A stretch of DNA of 50,975 nt from an uncultured Saprospiraceae bacterium (GCA_937980645.1 CALJPQ010000015.1:1-50975), one strand, 5' to 3'. Positions 35,748-44,478 are shown, numbered from the stretch's first letter. Translations and numbers: made by a program. The notes: generated by a model from the letters alone, not told the origin.

Positions 35748-37262
35748 TCAGAGCCTGCCGGCACTGATCTTTTGTTCCAGGCGTGGTGAGGGTGCGATTT
35801 GCGCGGCTTTTCGCCAGTATTCCATAGCCTTTGCCTGTTGACCGGCCCAATAAAGGGCATCGCCGTAATGCTCCAAGATGCCTGGGTGGCGGTCGCCCCC
35901 CTTGTTCAGGATTGGCTCGTAGTGTTTTTGGGCGGCAGTGTAGTCTTTTTTTAGTAATAGGGCCCGGCCGGTCTGGTCGGCGATGTCCAGCGCCAGTGCT
36001 GGGTTATTGACGGTCATCAAGTTGGCCTGTTCCAATGGAGGTAGTGCATCGTCAGGGCGGCCTTTTTCGATGGCAGCCACGCCATAGTAGTAGTAAGCCA
36101 GTGGCTGGTTCGGAAAGTCATCCATAGCCTGTTCGGACAGGCGCAGCAGTTCGTCGTAGTCGCCCTTGCTGTGCAGGATTTCCAGCGTGTTGGCCCACAC
36201 GGAGAACACACGCGGGTTGAGGCGAATGCACGTGCGATAGCGCGCCAGCGCTTCGTCATAGCGATTGGCGTGATAGTACAGGTCGCCCGAAAGGCTCCAA
36301 GCTTTGGCATCGTCGGGGTGCGTCTTTTCGGCGATATCGCCCAATTCGAGCAGCAGGGTTACCGCTTCGGCAGGTAACCCCTTGGCCATTTGGCCGAAGT
36401 AGGGCATCGCCTGCTTAACCTTGCTGTCTATCGAAATTTTCGGGTCTTGAAAAACGGGCTTCAGCGCCTGTAAATCGGCAACGACGGAGCCGCCGCTGCT
36501 TTTGCGGTCGGCCAACAGCGCCATCTTAGCAGCCTCATCGTCCGGGGCAATGCGCAGAATTTCCTCATATACCTTGCGCGCAGCTGCCTTATCGCCTGCA
36601 GACTCATACACCTGTGCAATGCGATGCCGATAAACCACGCGCGAAGGATAGGCATTGACCAATTTTTGCAGCTCGCCAACGGCTTTTTTGATATCGCCCA
36701 TGCCCAAGTAGATCAGGTGCTTCTTATCGGCAGTGGCCTCTGTAATGCCCGTGATTTTCTCCAGCTGCTCCAGCGTGTTCAGGGCGTCCTTGGGTTGGCC
36801 AGCCAGCACTTGAAGGTAGGCCAGCCGGTCAAGGAAGTCCGTATTGCGCGGCGATTGTTTGCACAGAGCCTGATAGACCTTAACCGCATCGGCAGGCTGC
36901 CCCATTTTTTCAAAAATATCGGCCTGGAGAATCTTGTACCAGACATTAGCGGGGTCGAGCGCAGCCGCCTTTGCGGCAGCGTCTAAGGCACCTCGCGGCT
37001 CGTTTTGTGCCTGTAGCGTGCGCGCCAGTCCGTACCACGCGGCGGCTTCGTCGCCGTAAGTGTCCAGAAACTTGCGGTATTTCTCCACAGCCTTATCGTA
37101 ATGCCCCAGCTGACGCTCCAACTCCGCCTCAATAAAGGCGCTTTGGCGAACAACTTCGCTCTCCGGGACGCGCTTTGCAGCCCCCTGAAAAGTGTTCTGT
37201 GCCGGAAGCACAGGGACGCTCGCCCACACGAGCAGCAGGAATATCCAAAAGCGTTGCAACAC
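35748..37262 (-). CDS. Exported TPR-repeat protein
   Basis: 504 residues with a signal peptide (LQRFWIFLLLVWASVPVLPAQ) and tetratricopeptide repeats over almost the whole chain, for example QLGHYDKAVEKYRKFLDTYG, AAWYGLARTLQAQNEPRGAL and HANRYDEALARYRTCIRLNP. It is probably a periplasmic scaffold. It starts with GTG at 37262 (next codon TTG); no ATG precedes the signal peptide in frame. Its promoter at 37342-37374 is the best in the window. Read-through into the RNA methyltransferase gene is likely. Partners are unknown. Confidence 0.85.
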   Translation of the reverse strand: MLQRFWIFLLLVWASVPVLPAQNTFQGAAKRVPESEVVRQSAFIEAELERQLGHYDKAVEKYRKFLDTYGDEAAAWYGLARTLQAQNEPRGALDAAAKAAALDPANVWYKILQADIFEKMGQPADAVKVYQALCKQSPRNTDFLDRLAYLQVLAGQPKDALNTLEQLEKITGITEATADKKHLIYLGMGDIKKAVGELQKLVNAYPSRVVYRHRIAQVYESAGDKAAARKVYEEILRIAPDDEAAKMALLADRKSSGGSVVADLQALKPVFQDPKISIDSKVKQAMPYFGQMAKGLPAEAVTLLLELGDIAEKTHPDDAKAWSLSGDLYYHANRYDEALARYRTCIRLNPRVFSVWANTLEILHSKGDYDELLRLSEQAMDDFPNQPLAYYYYGVAAIEKGRPDDALPPLEQANLMTVNNPALALDIADQTGRALLLKKDYTAAQKHYEPILNKGGDRHPGILEHYGDALYWAGQQAKAMEYWRKAAQIAPSPRLEQKISAGRL

Positions 37263-37341
37263 AGTCGTCGTATTTTACTGAATAGTTGGGTACTAACGGT
37301 CAAAAGCGCCTTTTTACTTTTCAGCCCGCTTCAATCTTCGG

Positions 37342-37374
37342 CAAAGGTACGCCGGCCCGGTTGCCATGAACAAA
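37342..37374 (-). promoter_or_regulatory. Full Bacteroidota promoter TTTG-N21-TACCTTTG for the TPR gene
   Basis: On the minus strand, TTTG (37374-37371) is followed by 21 bases and TACCTTTGC (-7 box 37349-37342). Both elements match the consensus. The expected start site is near 37336, giving a leader of about 75 bases to the GTG at 37262. Confidence 0.65.
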
Positions 37375-37619
37375 AGCACACACCAAAAGCCCTTCCGAAA
37401 GGGCCATAAAAGGCCAAAGGAAGCCTTCGACAATTTTTTTTCAAAAAAAATAGACCCGCCAAAGAAGATTTTAGACAACAAAATACCCAATTTTTAAAGA
37501 TAAAAGAGCATGCAAAAGGAGGCTTTTACGCCTATTTTCACGCTAATTTTGTCCAAAAATGACTATTTTGCTTAAAAACGCCGGCCCAAAAACTCGTCAA
37601 CAAATCGCTTTTTTTGTTC

Positions 37620-37650
37620 TTTGCGAGGGTGAGGGGTCGCTGCACTTTTG
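37620..37650 (+). promoter_or_regulatory. Candidate promoter TTTG-N19-CACTTTTG for a small RNA
   Basis: TTTG at 37620-37623, a 19-bp spacer and CACTTTTG at 37643-37650 (one mismatch to TAnnTTTG) match the Bacteroidota promoter layout. No plausible protein gene follows before the terminator at 37745. Confidence 0.5.
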
Positions 37651-37655
37651 TATCG

Positions 37656-37779
37656 TCAATGACGTGGAAATGACAGCGCGACAAAATCGCACAGGTTGTT
37701 GACCAAGAGATTTGCGACTTTTCATGAGATTATACGGGAAACCGCCGCGGCGCAAACGAGCGTCGCGGTTTTTTTTTTT
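37656..37779 (+). ncRNA. Candidate small RNA, about 124 nt
   Basis: Defined by the promoter at 37620-37650 and the strong intrinsic terminator at 37745-37779, with no open frame of credible length between. The interior can fold: AAAATCGCA near 37684 can pair (one mismatch) with TGCGACTTT near 37713 around a segment holding a GGT...ACC mini-stem. I do not recognise it as SRP RNA, tmRNA or RNase P RNA; a 6S-like or regulatory RNA is possible. Ends are estimates. Confidence 0.45.
37745..37779 (+). terminator. Strong rho-independent terminator with T11 tail
   Basis: CCGCGGCGC (37745-37753) pairs with GCGTCGCGG (37760-37768), including one G-U pair, around a 6-base loop, followed by eleven T (37769-37779). 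No annotated plus-strand gene lies upstream of it, which is the main argument for the small RNA. Confidence 0.8.
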
Positions 37780-37781
37780 GT

Positions 37782-37804
37782 GGCCAAACAAGTTTGGCGG
37801 TTAC
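37782..37804 (-). repeat. Dispersed palindrome, copy A
   Basis: Read on the minus strand, these 23 bases are identical to 45951-45973: GTAACC followed by the palindromic core GCCAAACTTGTTTGGC. A variant core occurs at 45982-45999. Confidence 0.7.
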
Positions 37805-37806
37805 AG

Positions 37807-37849
37807 AGCGCGCCCCGTGTGGCTTACTGAGAGCCACACGGGGCGCGCT
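37807..37849 (-). terminator. Perfect 18-bp hairpin after the bacilliredoxin gene
   Basis: AGCGCGCCCCGTGTGGCT (37807-37824) and its exact complement (37832-37849) enclose a 7-base loop. It lies 25 bases past the stop of the minus-strand bacilliredoxin gene. There is no T tract, so it may work as a strong stem terminator, a transcript-end stabiliser, or together with the adjacent palindrome. Confidence 0.6.
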
Positions 37850-37874
37850 GTTTACTGAGAAAGGCGGAGCCCGG

Positions 37875-38288
37875 TTAACAATAGGTATCGTAAGCCATTT
37901 TCAGGTTTTCCGCAATCATGTAAGCCGAACGGCCTTCGATGTGGCGGCGCTCCAAGAAATGCACCAATTTACCATCTTTGAACAGGGCAATGCTGGGCGA
38001 GGAGGGCGGATACGGAGCCAGATACTCGCGCGCTTTAGCCGTGGCTTCCTTATCTACGCCGGCAAAGACCGTAACTAAACGATCGGGGCGCTTGCCGTGC
38101 TGGAGCGACATTTTGGCGCCCGGACGGGCGTTGGCCGCAGCGCATCCGCAAACGCTATTGATCACTAACAACGTGGTGCCGCTCTGATTTTCGAGCACTT
38201 GAGCCACCTCTTCTGGCGTTGTCAGCGACTCAAAGCCGACATCCGTCAGGTCGCGCGCCATGGGCGTTACCAATTCTATCGGGTACAT
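37875..38288 (-). CDS. BrxA/BrxB-family bacilliredoxin (YphP/YqiW-like)
   Basis: 137 residues with a thioredoxin-like fold and the active-site motif SVCGCAAANARPG (Cys47-Gly-Cys49), the CGC signature of the family. The family reverses protein S-thiolation by small thiols such as bacillithiol. Further family features are VTVFAGVDKEAT, SPSIALFKDGKLVHFLERRHIEG and a C-terminal Cys. I start it at ATG 38288 (MYPIELVTPMA), where homology begins. It is cytoplasmic and divergent from the UPF0158 gene with a 113-bp shared upstream region. Bacillithiol genes are not in the window. Confidence 0.88.
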   Translation of the reverse strand: MYPIELVTPMARDLTDVGFESLTTPEEVAQVLENQSGTTLLVINSVCGCAAANARPGAKMSLQHGKRPDRLVTVFAGVDKEATAKAREYLAPYPPSSPSIALFKDGKLVHFLERRHIEGRSAYMIAENLKMAYDTYC

Positions 38289-38401
38289 ATCGGGTAGGTG
38301 TGGTGTTGAGTGATAAATTTTTGAATGCTTGTAAACAGGCAGGGGGAGTGATAGGTTCAATCCAAAGGCCCTTATTTTGTCTTTTAAAAGAGCATTGCCC
38401 T

Positions 38402-38818
38402 ATGGAGGATACCTTGCTGGAAGAGATCGTCGAGTCCTTAGACACGGGTTTCATCGTGTTCGTACATCGGCACACTTTTGAACTGTTGAGCTATCCTGAC
38501 CCTGCGCATTGGAGCGAGTTAGATGCTTTAGACCAATGGTTGGCCATAAAAGACCGTCTTGAGGCGGAAGCAGCTGACTTTGTCGAAATAGCCCCCTTGC
38601 CATCCAAAGAGTCTTATCAGATCATGCAAGACTTCGCCCAACAGGTACAGGATGCTCGTTTGCGCGAACGCCTGCTGGAGGCCTTGCGCAGTCCTAAGCC
38701 TTTTCGGCACTTCAGGCACATGGTGGACGAGTCCGACGAAGCCGACGCCTGGAGCGCGTATCGGCTGGCCCGCATCAAAGCGTATGCCCTGGCGCGTTTG
38801 GCCGAGGCGTGGGATTAG
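38402..38818 (+). CDS. UPF0158 family protein
   Basis: 138 residues starting MEDTLLEEIVESLDTGFIVFVHR. The acidic middle and the C-terminal segment RLRERLLEALRSPKPFRHFRHMV match the UPF0158 family, small cytoplasmic proteins of unknown function. ATG 38402 is chosen; the open frame upstream passes through the divergent promoter region. A TTATTTTG sequence 27 bp upstream is a one-mismatch -7 box. The stop codon TAG (38816-38818) overlaps the stop of the convergent methyltransferase gene. Confidence 0.75.
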   Translation: MEDTLLEEIVESLDTGFIVFVHRHTFELLSYPDPAHWSELDALDQWLAIKDRLEAEAADFVEIAPLPSKESYQIMQDFAQQVQDARLRERLLEALRSPKPFRHFRHMVDESDEADAWSAYRLARIKAYALARLAEAWD

Positions 38819-39417
38819 CCTGCAACCCTTTTCAGGATGACAAACACCTCGGTGCCCGCTCTGGGCGGTATGGAATTGTAGCAGGCTTCGAGGGTTTTAA
38901 TGAAAAAAAGCGGCTCAAAGAGCGCTCGGTACTCGTCGGCATGGCCGCCAAAGGGCGGGCCGCCCTCAAAGTCGCGGTCGAAGAGTACTCCGGCCAGCGT
39001 GCCGCCCGGGCTGAGCAGGCGGTGCATGTGCTGTGCATATTGCGGGCGCAGTGCCGGGTCGAGGGCGCAGAAGAATGTTTGCTCCAAGATGAGGTCGAAC
39101 GTTTCGTCGAGAGCAAAAAAGTCGGTGCACAACGCGCGCAGGCGGGTGCGCCATTGCGGGTAGCTGGCGTCGAGGCGCTGTTCGAGGCGCCGGATGGCTG
39201 TGGGCGCGATATCCACGACGGTGATGTTGCTGAAGCCTTGGTCGAGCAGGTAGGCGGCCTCGTAGGCGTTGCCGCAGCCCGGTATGAGCACGCGCAGGTG
39301 GCGCCGTTCGGGCGGTATCTGGTCAGCGTAGCGGCACAAGGGCGGCGAGGCCTGGCCAATGTCCCAACCCGTCTGGCCGGTTTGCCAGCGGAGTTCCCAA
39401 TCTGTTGCAGCAGGCAT
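38815..39417 (-). CDS. TPMT-family SAM-dependent methyltransferase
   Basis: 200 residues. The start DWELRWQTGQTGWDIGQASP and the SAM-binding loop VLIPGCGNAYEAAYLLDQG, then VVDIAPTAI, are typical of the thiopurine S-methyltransferase superfamily; EQTFFCALDPALRPQY also fits. Bacterial members methylate small thiols, selenium or tellurium compounds; the substrate here is unknown. No signal peptide is present. It follows the beta-barrel gene on the same strand after a terminator-like hairpin, so it is probably transcribed separately. Confidence 0.85.
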   Translation of the reverse strand: MPAATDWELRWQTGQTGWDIGQASPPLCRYADQIPPERRHLRVLIPGCGNAYEAAYLLDQGFSNITVVDIAPTAIRRLEQRLDASYPQWRTRLRALCTDFFALDETFDLILEQTFFCALDPALRPQYAQHMHRLLSPGGTLAGVLFDRDFEGGPPFGGHADEYRALFEPLFFIKTLEACYNSIPPRAGTEVFVILKRVAG

Positions 39418-39437
39418 GTTTCAAAAGGAGACAAAAG

Positions 39438-39475
39438 GCTGTGGCAACAGGCTGAATGTGGCCTTCTGCCACAGC
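39438..39475 (-). terminator. Hairpin after the beta-barrel gene
   Basis: GCTGTGGCA (39438-39446) and TGCCACAGC (39467-39475) form a perfect 9-bp outer stem, with an inner AGGC/GCCT stem after a 2-by-2 internal loop. On the minus strand it begins 11 bases after the beta-barrel stop and is followed by a T-rich stretch just before the methyltransferase ATG. Confidence 0.6.
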
Positions 39476-39486
39476 GCACAGTTTTA

Positions 39487-41112
39487 TTAAAAACGGACGG
39501 TAAGGCCGCCCAACACGTTGATGCCCAGGATCGGATAATTTAACCAGCGTTCGCGCCGATTGTTGAGGATGTTGTTGACGTCCAAGAAGATACCGACGTT
39601 GTTGGTGATTTGCATAGCAAAGCCGGCATTGAGGTCGAGGAGCAGGTCGGTGAAGCTGGGCTGGTCGGCCTGGTTGCGAAAGGCAATGTCGTCGGCCAGA
39701 TACAGTTCGCTTTTGAGGGTGATTTTGCCGTCGTAGGGTCGGAACAACACGCGCCCGTTGAGTTCCAGATTGGGCAGGCCCCAGGCTTCGTTCTCGTTGT
39801 TGAGCTCGAAGCCGCGGTAGCTGGCTGTGCCGGCCACGGTGAGCACTTCGCTGACCTGCACATTGACGGTGCCCGAAATGCCAAAGATTTGTGCCGTGTC
39901 ATAAATAGTGCGGAAGCGCGTGATGCCCGGGCGCCCGATGGAGTCGTACTGCGTCTGGAACAGCGCCAGGTCGGCAGCTTTGCCGTACGAGACGCGGCCT
40001 TCATAGCTGAGCCAGCCGAAGTTGCCCTTGACCCCACCGTAGAACTCACGCCACACCGTGTTGCGGATGCGCGAAGCGCGCATTTGCAGGAATGGGTTGT
40101 ATTCGCTCATAGAGCGGTAGGTGTTTTTGCGCAAGTCGCCCGTGGCGCCACCGAACACCTGGATGCCGTCGCCCCACAGGCGCACCAACAGTTCGGCATC
40201 GGGGAAGATGGAGAACTCGTCGCGGTTGTTGACGAAGTTACCGCCCAATTTCAGGCGCAGGATGTTGAAGTGCAGCGTAAAGCTGGGCTGTAGGTAGATG
40301 TTGTTCAGCTTCTGGTCGGCGGTGTCGCTGTACGACGTCAAATCGGGCCGGATGCCGATGCGCAAGGCGTGCTTTTGAGCGAACCACTTGGTGGCCTGCA
40401 TGTCGAGCGAAAAGCCCGTTTCGCCGTTGGAGTAGTAATCGCTCAGGCGATAGAAGCGCGGCGCAAAGCTGAAGTTGAGGTCGAGGTCGTTGCGCTGGCT
40501 GTTGTAAAAGCGCCCACCGAGTTCGAGCAGGTTGAACTCCTGGCGCACCTGCTCGGGGTTGAACTGCAGGGAGTCGTGGTCATAGCCGTAAAAAAAGACG
40601 CGGTCGGCCGAGTAACTGCCGCCCCCCTCGACGGCGAGGCTGTTTTCTAGGTAGTAGTTGAAGCGCAAGTGGGCGTCGTTGTTAGCAAAGCGCTGATTTT
40701 CCAGTTTTTTGTTGTTGGCCTGGTGATGGCGAAACCACGCCTTGCCGTCGAACTTGTCTTTGGACTTGAAAGCATACCCTGCCTCGCCCCAATACTGGTT
40801 AGGTGCGCCGGCGCCGACTTTGACGAAGCCGTTGAACGGCTTTTCGGGCCGCACGGTGCGCATGCTCAGGGGCCGCAGAGTGGGCGCCTCATAAGCCACC
40901 GCTTGCGGGCGCTGAGGCACCAGATAGTCGAAGCGCTTCGAGGACGTATCCAGCGCAGGCAGTGTGGGCGGTACGTTGATCTTGTTCGACTCCAGCAGGC
41001 GAGCGTCGAAGTCTTTAATGATGCTCACTTGTTCAGTGGGCAGGTCTCGCTGCGCCCACAAATTCGAGAGCAGGGCGATAAGGCTGATAAGAAGGGTGAT
41101 ATGTTTTTTCAT
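39487..41112 (-). CDS. Outer-membrane beta-barrel protein, TonB-receptor-like barrel without plug
   Basis: 541 residues with a signal peptide (MKKHITLLISLIALLSNLWA). A 100-residue Pro-rich periplasmic segment is followed by many amphipathic strands (DAHLRFNYYLENSLAVEGGGSY, LDLNFSFAPRFYRLSDYY cut short here) and a C-terminal VNVLGGLTVRF-like end with a terminal Phe. No carboxypeptidase-like or plug domain is present, so it is not a standard TonB-dependent transporter. It is encoded 75 bp downstream of the 1041-residue TPR protein on the same strand, so the two probably form an operon and perhaps an envelope complex. A role in secretion or assembly is speculation. Confidence 0.75.
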   Translation of the reverse strand: MKKHITLLISLIALLSNLWAQRDLPTEQVSIIKDFDARLLESNKINVPPTLPALDTSSKRFDYLVPQRPQAVAYEAPTLRPLSMRTVRPEKPFNGFVKVGAGAPNQYWGEAGYAFKSKDKFDGKAWFRHHQANNKKLENQRFANNDAHLRFNYYLENSLAVEGGGSYSADRVFFYGYDHDSLQFNPEQVRQEFNLLELGGRFYNSQRNDLDLNFSFAPRFYRLSDYYSNGETGFSLDMQATKWFAQKHALRIGIRPDLTSYSDTADQKLNNIYLQPSFTLHFNILRLKLGGNFVNNRDEFSIFPDAELLVRLWGDGIQVFGGATGDLRKNTYRSMSEYNPFLQMRASRIRNTVWREFYGGVKGNFGWLSYEGRVSYGKAADLALFQTQYDSIGRPGITRFRTIYDTAQIFGISGTVNVQVSEVLTVAGTASYRGFELNNENEAWGLPNLELNGRVLFRPYDGKITLKSELYLADDIAFRNQADQPSFTDLLLDLNAGFAMQITNNVGIFLDVNNILNNRRERWLNYPILGINVLGGLTVRF

Positions 41113-41187
41113 GACTAAAAAAAGCCAGTGGATGGCGGTGTTTGTCTTTCAAAATAACCAAAAAGAAGAGTTAGGCCGAAGAACCAT

Positions 41188-44100
41188 TCAATTGCCGCCC
41201 TCAAACTCAATAATATCTGGCGGTCGTACGCCGCGCGGCTGTTGGCTGGGTCTGAAGTTGAGCTGATTGTATTTCGTGCGCGCTTCCTGCAGGATTTGCG
41301 GGTCGCCCTTGTAGTTATCTAGGACGGCTTCCAGCGCGGCGGCGGCGCTGCTTTTATCGTTTTGGGCCAGATACACATCCGACAGCAGGATGAGGTTGCG
41401 GGCAATCCAGTCGTCGTAGCCAGCGCTGGCCTGGTTGGCGTTACTGATGAGGTCTTCGGCCTGTCGGTACTGGCGCTGTTTGTACAGGATTTGCGCCAGC
41501 AGGTGGTACGACTCCGCCATGATTTCGGTGGTCGAGGTCTGCGTTACGCGCTCCAGATAGGGCCGGGCGCGGGCAAGGTCGCCGTTGTCGTAGGCCATTT
41601 TGCCCAGATAGTAATTGGCCGTAGCCACCTGCTCGCTCGAGGCCATCGAGGCATTGGCCACTTTTTGGGCATACTCGTTGAGCGTGGAGTAGTTTTTCGT
41701 CGCATAGGCCGTGCGCATGATGAGCACCTGTGCCTCAAAACGCGAGGCCTCCGACGTGGAAGACTCCTCCCATTTGCGAGCGAAATCCAGTGCCTCGGTA
41801 TAGTTCTGGGCGTTGTAGGCCAGCAAAGCCGCCTTTTCGGCAGCGCGCGTGTAGAAGCGGCTGGGGCCTTTGCCTACCACATAGGCGTAGTCCTTGCGGG
41901 CCAGCTCGGGCTTGTTGATGCTGCGGTGCGCATAGCTTTCAGCGCGCAGGAAGTACGCCTGCAGCGTGTAACGACCGTTGGGAAACTGCGCCAGATAATT
42001 CGTGAAGCCGTCAATGGCCTGCTGGTAGCGCCCGTTCTGATATTGCACCTCGGCGGATTGGAACGTTACGCTGTCTTTAGCGGCAGTGGTTACGTTGTAA
42101 CCCGGTACCGTGGCTAAGAAGGCAAAGTACTCATCGGGGCGGTTCAGGTCGCGCACGTAGATTTCCTCCAGCGCGGCTAAGGCGTCTTTGGCTTCGTTGG
42201 GGTCGGGGTTGTTGGCCATCACCTGCTTGTAATAGTTGATGGCGGCGGTGGTGTTCCCCTGGTTGTAAGAGATAAGGCCCAGTTTGAGCAGTGAACGGTT
42301 GACCAGGGCAGAGCGGTTGCGGTAATCTGTTACAATGCGGCGGAAGGCCGAGATGGCCTGGTCGAAGCGGCCCAGTTCGATGTATGTGTCGCCGATGTGG
42401 AACAGGGCATCGTCAGCAAAACGGCTATTAGGATACTTCGACACGAGGTCTTCCAGGGCAATGATTTTATCTAAGGGTGCCCCGGTCAGGCCCTTGATGA
42501 TGGCTTTCTGATAGAGAGCATATTCGAAGCCGTCGTTTTTGCGCTCGATGGCTTCGTTGTAATACGCCAGGGCTTCGCGGTATTGGTTGCGCTTGAAGTG
42601 GCAGTCGCCGGCGCGTAAGATAGCATCCGTCAGCACGGCTGTTTTTATCTGGTCGGACTGGATGTTGCGCAGCTCGCGTTTGATGCCGTCCACAGCGGCT
42701 TTGAAGTGCGTTAGAGCTCCCGGGAAGTCATTCAGCTTCATCAGGTTGTAGCCCTGGATGTAGTTGGCCATGTAGGGGCTGCTTTCTTCGGGCAGATCGT
42801 TGTAGATCTTGGCCTGCGTCAGGAAGGAAGCCAGGTGGTTTTTGCTAAAGTTGTACTCGCCCTTTTCGTTAGCGATGGCGCCCAGCCAGAAGGAGCACAG
42901 GGTGGCCGTGCGCTTGTTGATAGGGTTCTCTAAGGACTTGTTGAACATGCGGCGCGCCTCTTCGGGCTGGTTGTTCTGGTATAGCTGCAGGCCGCGCAGG
43001 TAGGTTACCTGCTGGTAAATCTCGTTGAGGCGGGCCGTGCGGTTGGGTATTTTTTCCAGCGTGGCGATGGCGCGTTCATAGTCGCGTGTGCTAAGGAACA
43101 TTTCGCCCAGCAACGCCTGCGCATCTTCGTAGTGGCGCGAGGTGGGCGGTATGCTTTGCAGGGCTACTAAGGCATCGCGGTCAAACTTCAGTTCGATGCT
43201 CAGCTTGGCGTAGTTAATCTGCGCGTCCTCCTTGATGGCCGGGTTGAAGTCGAGCGCTGCTGCCTGCCCAAAAGCCGTGCGTGCGGCGAACTTGTTGTTG
43301 GTGCGCAGATAGCAATCGGCCAGATGGTACAGGCCACTTTGGCCCATAGCGTTGTTGCGGTCGTGTTTTGTTTGCGCCTCAAAGTTGGCAATGGCCTGTT
43401 GGTAAAAGCCCGACTGGTATTGCGCATAGCCCAGCTGATAAAAGTCAGCCGAATTCATAGGCGCGCCTTCTTTGGCAGCAAACTCCAGATAAGGCAGGGC
43501 GCGTTTGAAGTCGCCTTTTTCAAAATAGGCGCGGCCCACTAGCTGGTTCAGTTCGGCGCGGTTGCGCATCTTGTCGTCCTGTGCCTTGGCACTGCCGTAC
43601 GAAATGACCTGGTCGTATTTCTTCTGGGCAAAGAAGATTTGCGTCAGGTGATAGGGCACGCTTTTGCCGTATTCGGGCGAGTCTTCGCAGCGGCGGAAGG
43701 CAGCAGCGGCCTCGTCGTAGCGGCCTTCCATATAGGCTGCTGAGCCAAAGTAGTAGTTGGCCGCATAGTACCAGGCGCTGCGCGGGTTTTCGCGCAAGGG
43801 AGCGAAGGCCGCCTTGGCCTGTGTAAAGCGTTTGGTAACGAAGTAGCTATAGCCTTGCTTGAAGCGAATTTCATCGCGCACAGGGCCAGAGGCCGCCTCT
43901 TTGGGCGCCATGTCGTAGTAGGCGATGGCCTGGTCGTATTTTTTGCTATCGAAATAATAGTTACCAATTTCCAGCGCCGCCTGGCTGGCTTCGGGCGAGG
44001 GTGCCTGGCTGCGCAGAATGTCGAAGACCAATTTTTCGGCTTCCGGGTGCTCCATGCGCACGGCGCACTTAGCAAAGTGCAGCTCTGCATCGGCTTTCAG

Positions 44101-44313
44101 GGCCGTCCATTCCGGCTCATTGACCGGGCGAAGCAGTTCCATGGCCTCGCGAAACTCCTTTTGCGCCAAACCGTAGAGGCGCTGGTCGTAAAATTCCAGG
44201 CCGCGTTTGTAGGCCGCGTTGGCTTCGGTGTAAATTGTCGTTTGCTGCGCGCCCAGCAACCAAGGCAGCCCCAGCAACAGGAGGGTAAGAGTGCTTTTCC
44301 AGACAAATGCCAT
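41188..44313 (-). CDS. Large exported TPR-repeat protein
   Basis: 1041 residues with a signal peptide (STLTLLLLGLPWLLGAQQ) and TPR or Sel1-like helical repeats from end to end, for example KKYDQAIAYYDMA, KGDFKRALPYLEFAAKEGAP and LGRFDQAISAFRRIVTDYRN. There is no visible enzymatic or membrane domain. Long periplasmic TPR proteins of this kind scaffold outer-membrane machines in Bacteroidota. Its partner is probably the beta-barrel encoded just downstream. ATG 44313 gives a complete signal peptide. Confidence 0.85.
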   Translation of the reverse strand: MAFVWKSTLTLLLLGLPWLLGAQQTTIYTEANAAYKRGLEFYDQRLYGLAQKEFREAMELLRPVNEPEWTALKADAELHFAKCAVRMEHPEAEKLVFDILRSQAPSPEASQAALEIGNYYFDSKKYDQAIAYYDMAPKEAASGPVRDEIRFKQGYSYFVTKRFTQAKAAFAPLRENPRSAWYYAANYYFGSAAYMEGRYDEAAAAFRRCEDSPEYGKSVPYHLTQIFFAQKKYDQVISYGSAKAQDDKMRNRAELNQLVGRAYFEKGDFKRALPYLEFAAKEGAPMNSADFYQLGYAQYQSGFYQQAIANFEAQTKHDRNNAMGQSGLYHLADCYLRTNNKFAARTAFGQAAALDFNPAIKEDAQINYAKLSIELKFDRDALVALQSIPPTSRHYEDAQALLGEMFLSTRDYERAIATLEKIPNRTARLNEIYQQVTYLRGLQLYQNNQPEEARRMFNKSLENPINKRTATLCSFWLGAIANEKGEYNFSKNHLASFLTQAKIYNDLPEESSPYMANYIQGYNLMKLNDFPGALTHFKAAVDGIKRELRNIQSDQIKTAVLTDAILRAGDCHFKRNQYREALAYYNEAIERKNDGFEYALYQKAIIKGLTGAPLDKIIALEDLVSKYPNSRFADDALFHIGDTYIELGRFDQAISAFRRIVTDYRNRSALVNRSLLKLGLISYNQGNTTAAINYYKQVMANNPDPNEAKDALAALEEIYVRDLNRPDEYFAFLATVPGYNVTTAAKDSVTFQSAEVQYQNGRYQQAIDGFTNYLAQFPNGRYTLQAYFLRAESYAHRSINKPELARKDYAYVVGKGPSRFYTRAAEKAALLAYNAQNYTEALDFARKWEESSTSEASRFEAQVLIMRTAYATKNYSTLNEYAQKVANASMASSEQVATANYYLGKMAYDNGDLARARPYLERVTQTSTTEIMAESYHLLAQILYKQRQYRQAEDLISNANQASAGYDDWIARNLILLSDVYLAQNDKSSAAAALEAVLDNYKGDPQILQEARTKYNQLNFRPSQQPRGVRPPDIIEFEGGN

Positions 44314-44440
44314 ATCAGCAGGTGTTTTTTAAAAGAAAATCAAACCAAGAAGGCGTCCCTGAACGCCGGTCCGCACCTTTTCATTTTTGTTTTTCTATGA
44401 AAAAACGCAGATAACGCGGCGAAAATAAGGCAGCCCGTGT

Positions 44441-44448
44441 TAGGTTTG
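44441..44448 (+). promoter_or_regulatory. Candidate -7 element TAGGTTTG
   Basis: Perfect TAnnTTTG match ending 30 bases before ATG 44479 in the divergent 165-bp gap between the TPR gene and the polytopic membrane protein gene. No -33 TTTG is seen. Confidence 0.4.
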
Positions 44449-44478
44449 TCGCCTATTCTTTTTGCGCGCCGCGGCTAA

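Noticed and set aside
37432..37451. A/T palindrome (T8-C-A8) resembling the core of the 48-bp susC element
   Set aside because: Only the homopolymer arms are similar; the GGAATTCGG and CATTTTTGCCC parts are absent.
37597..37791. Minus-strand 64-codon frame across the small-RNA region
   Set aside because: It needs a TTG start, runs through the A11/T11 terminator tract, and encodes no recognisable protein.
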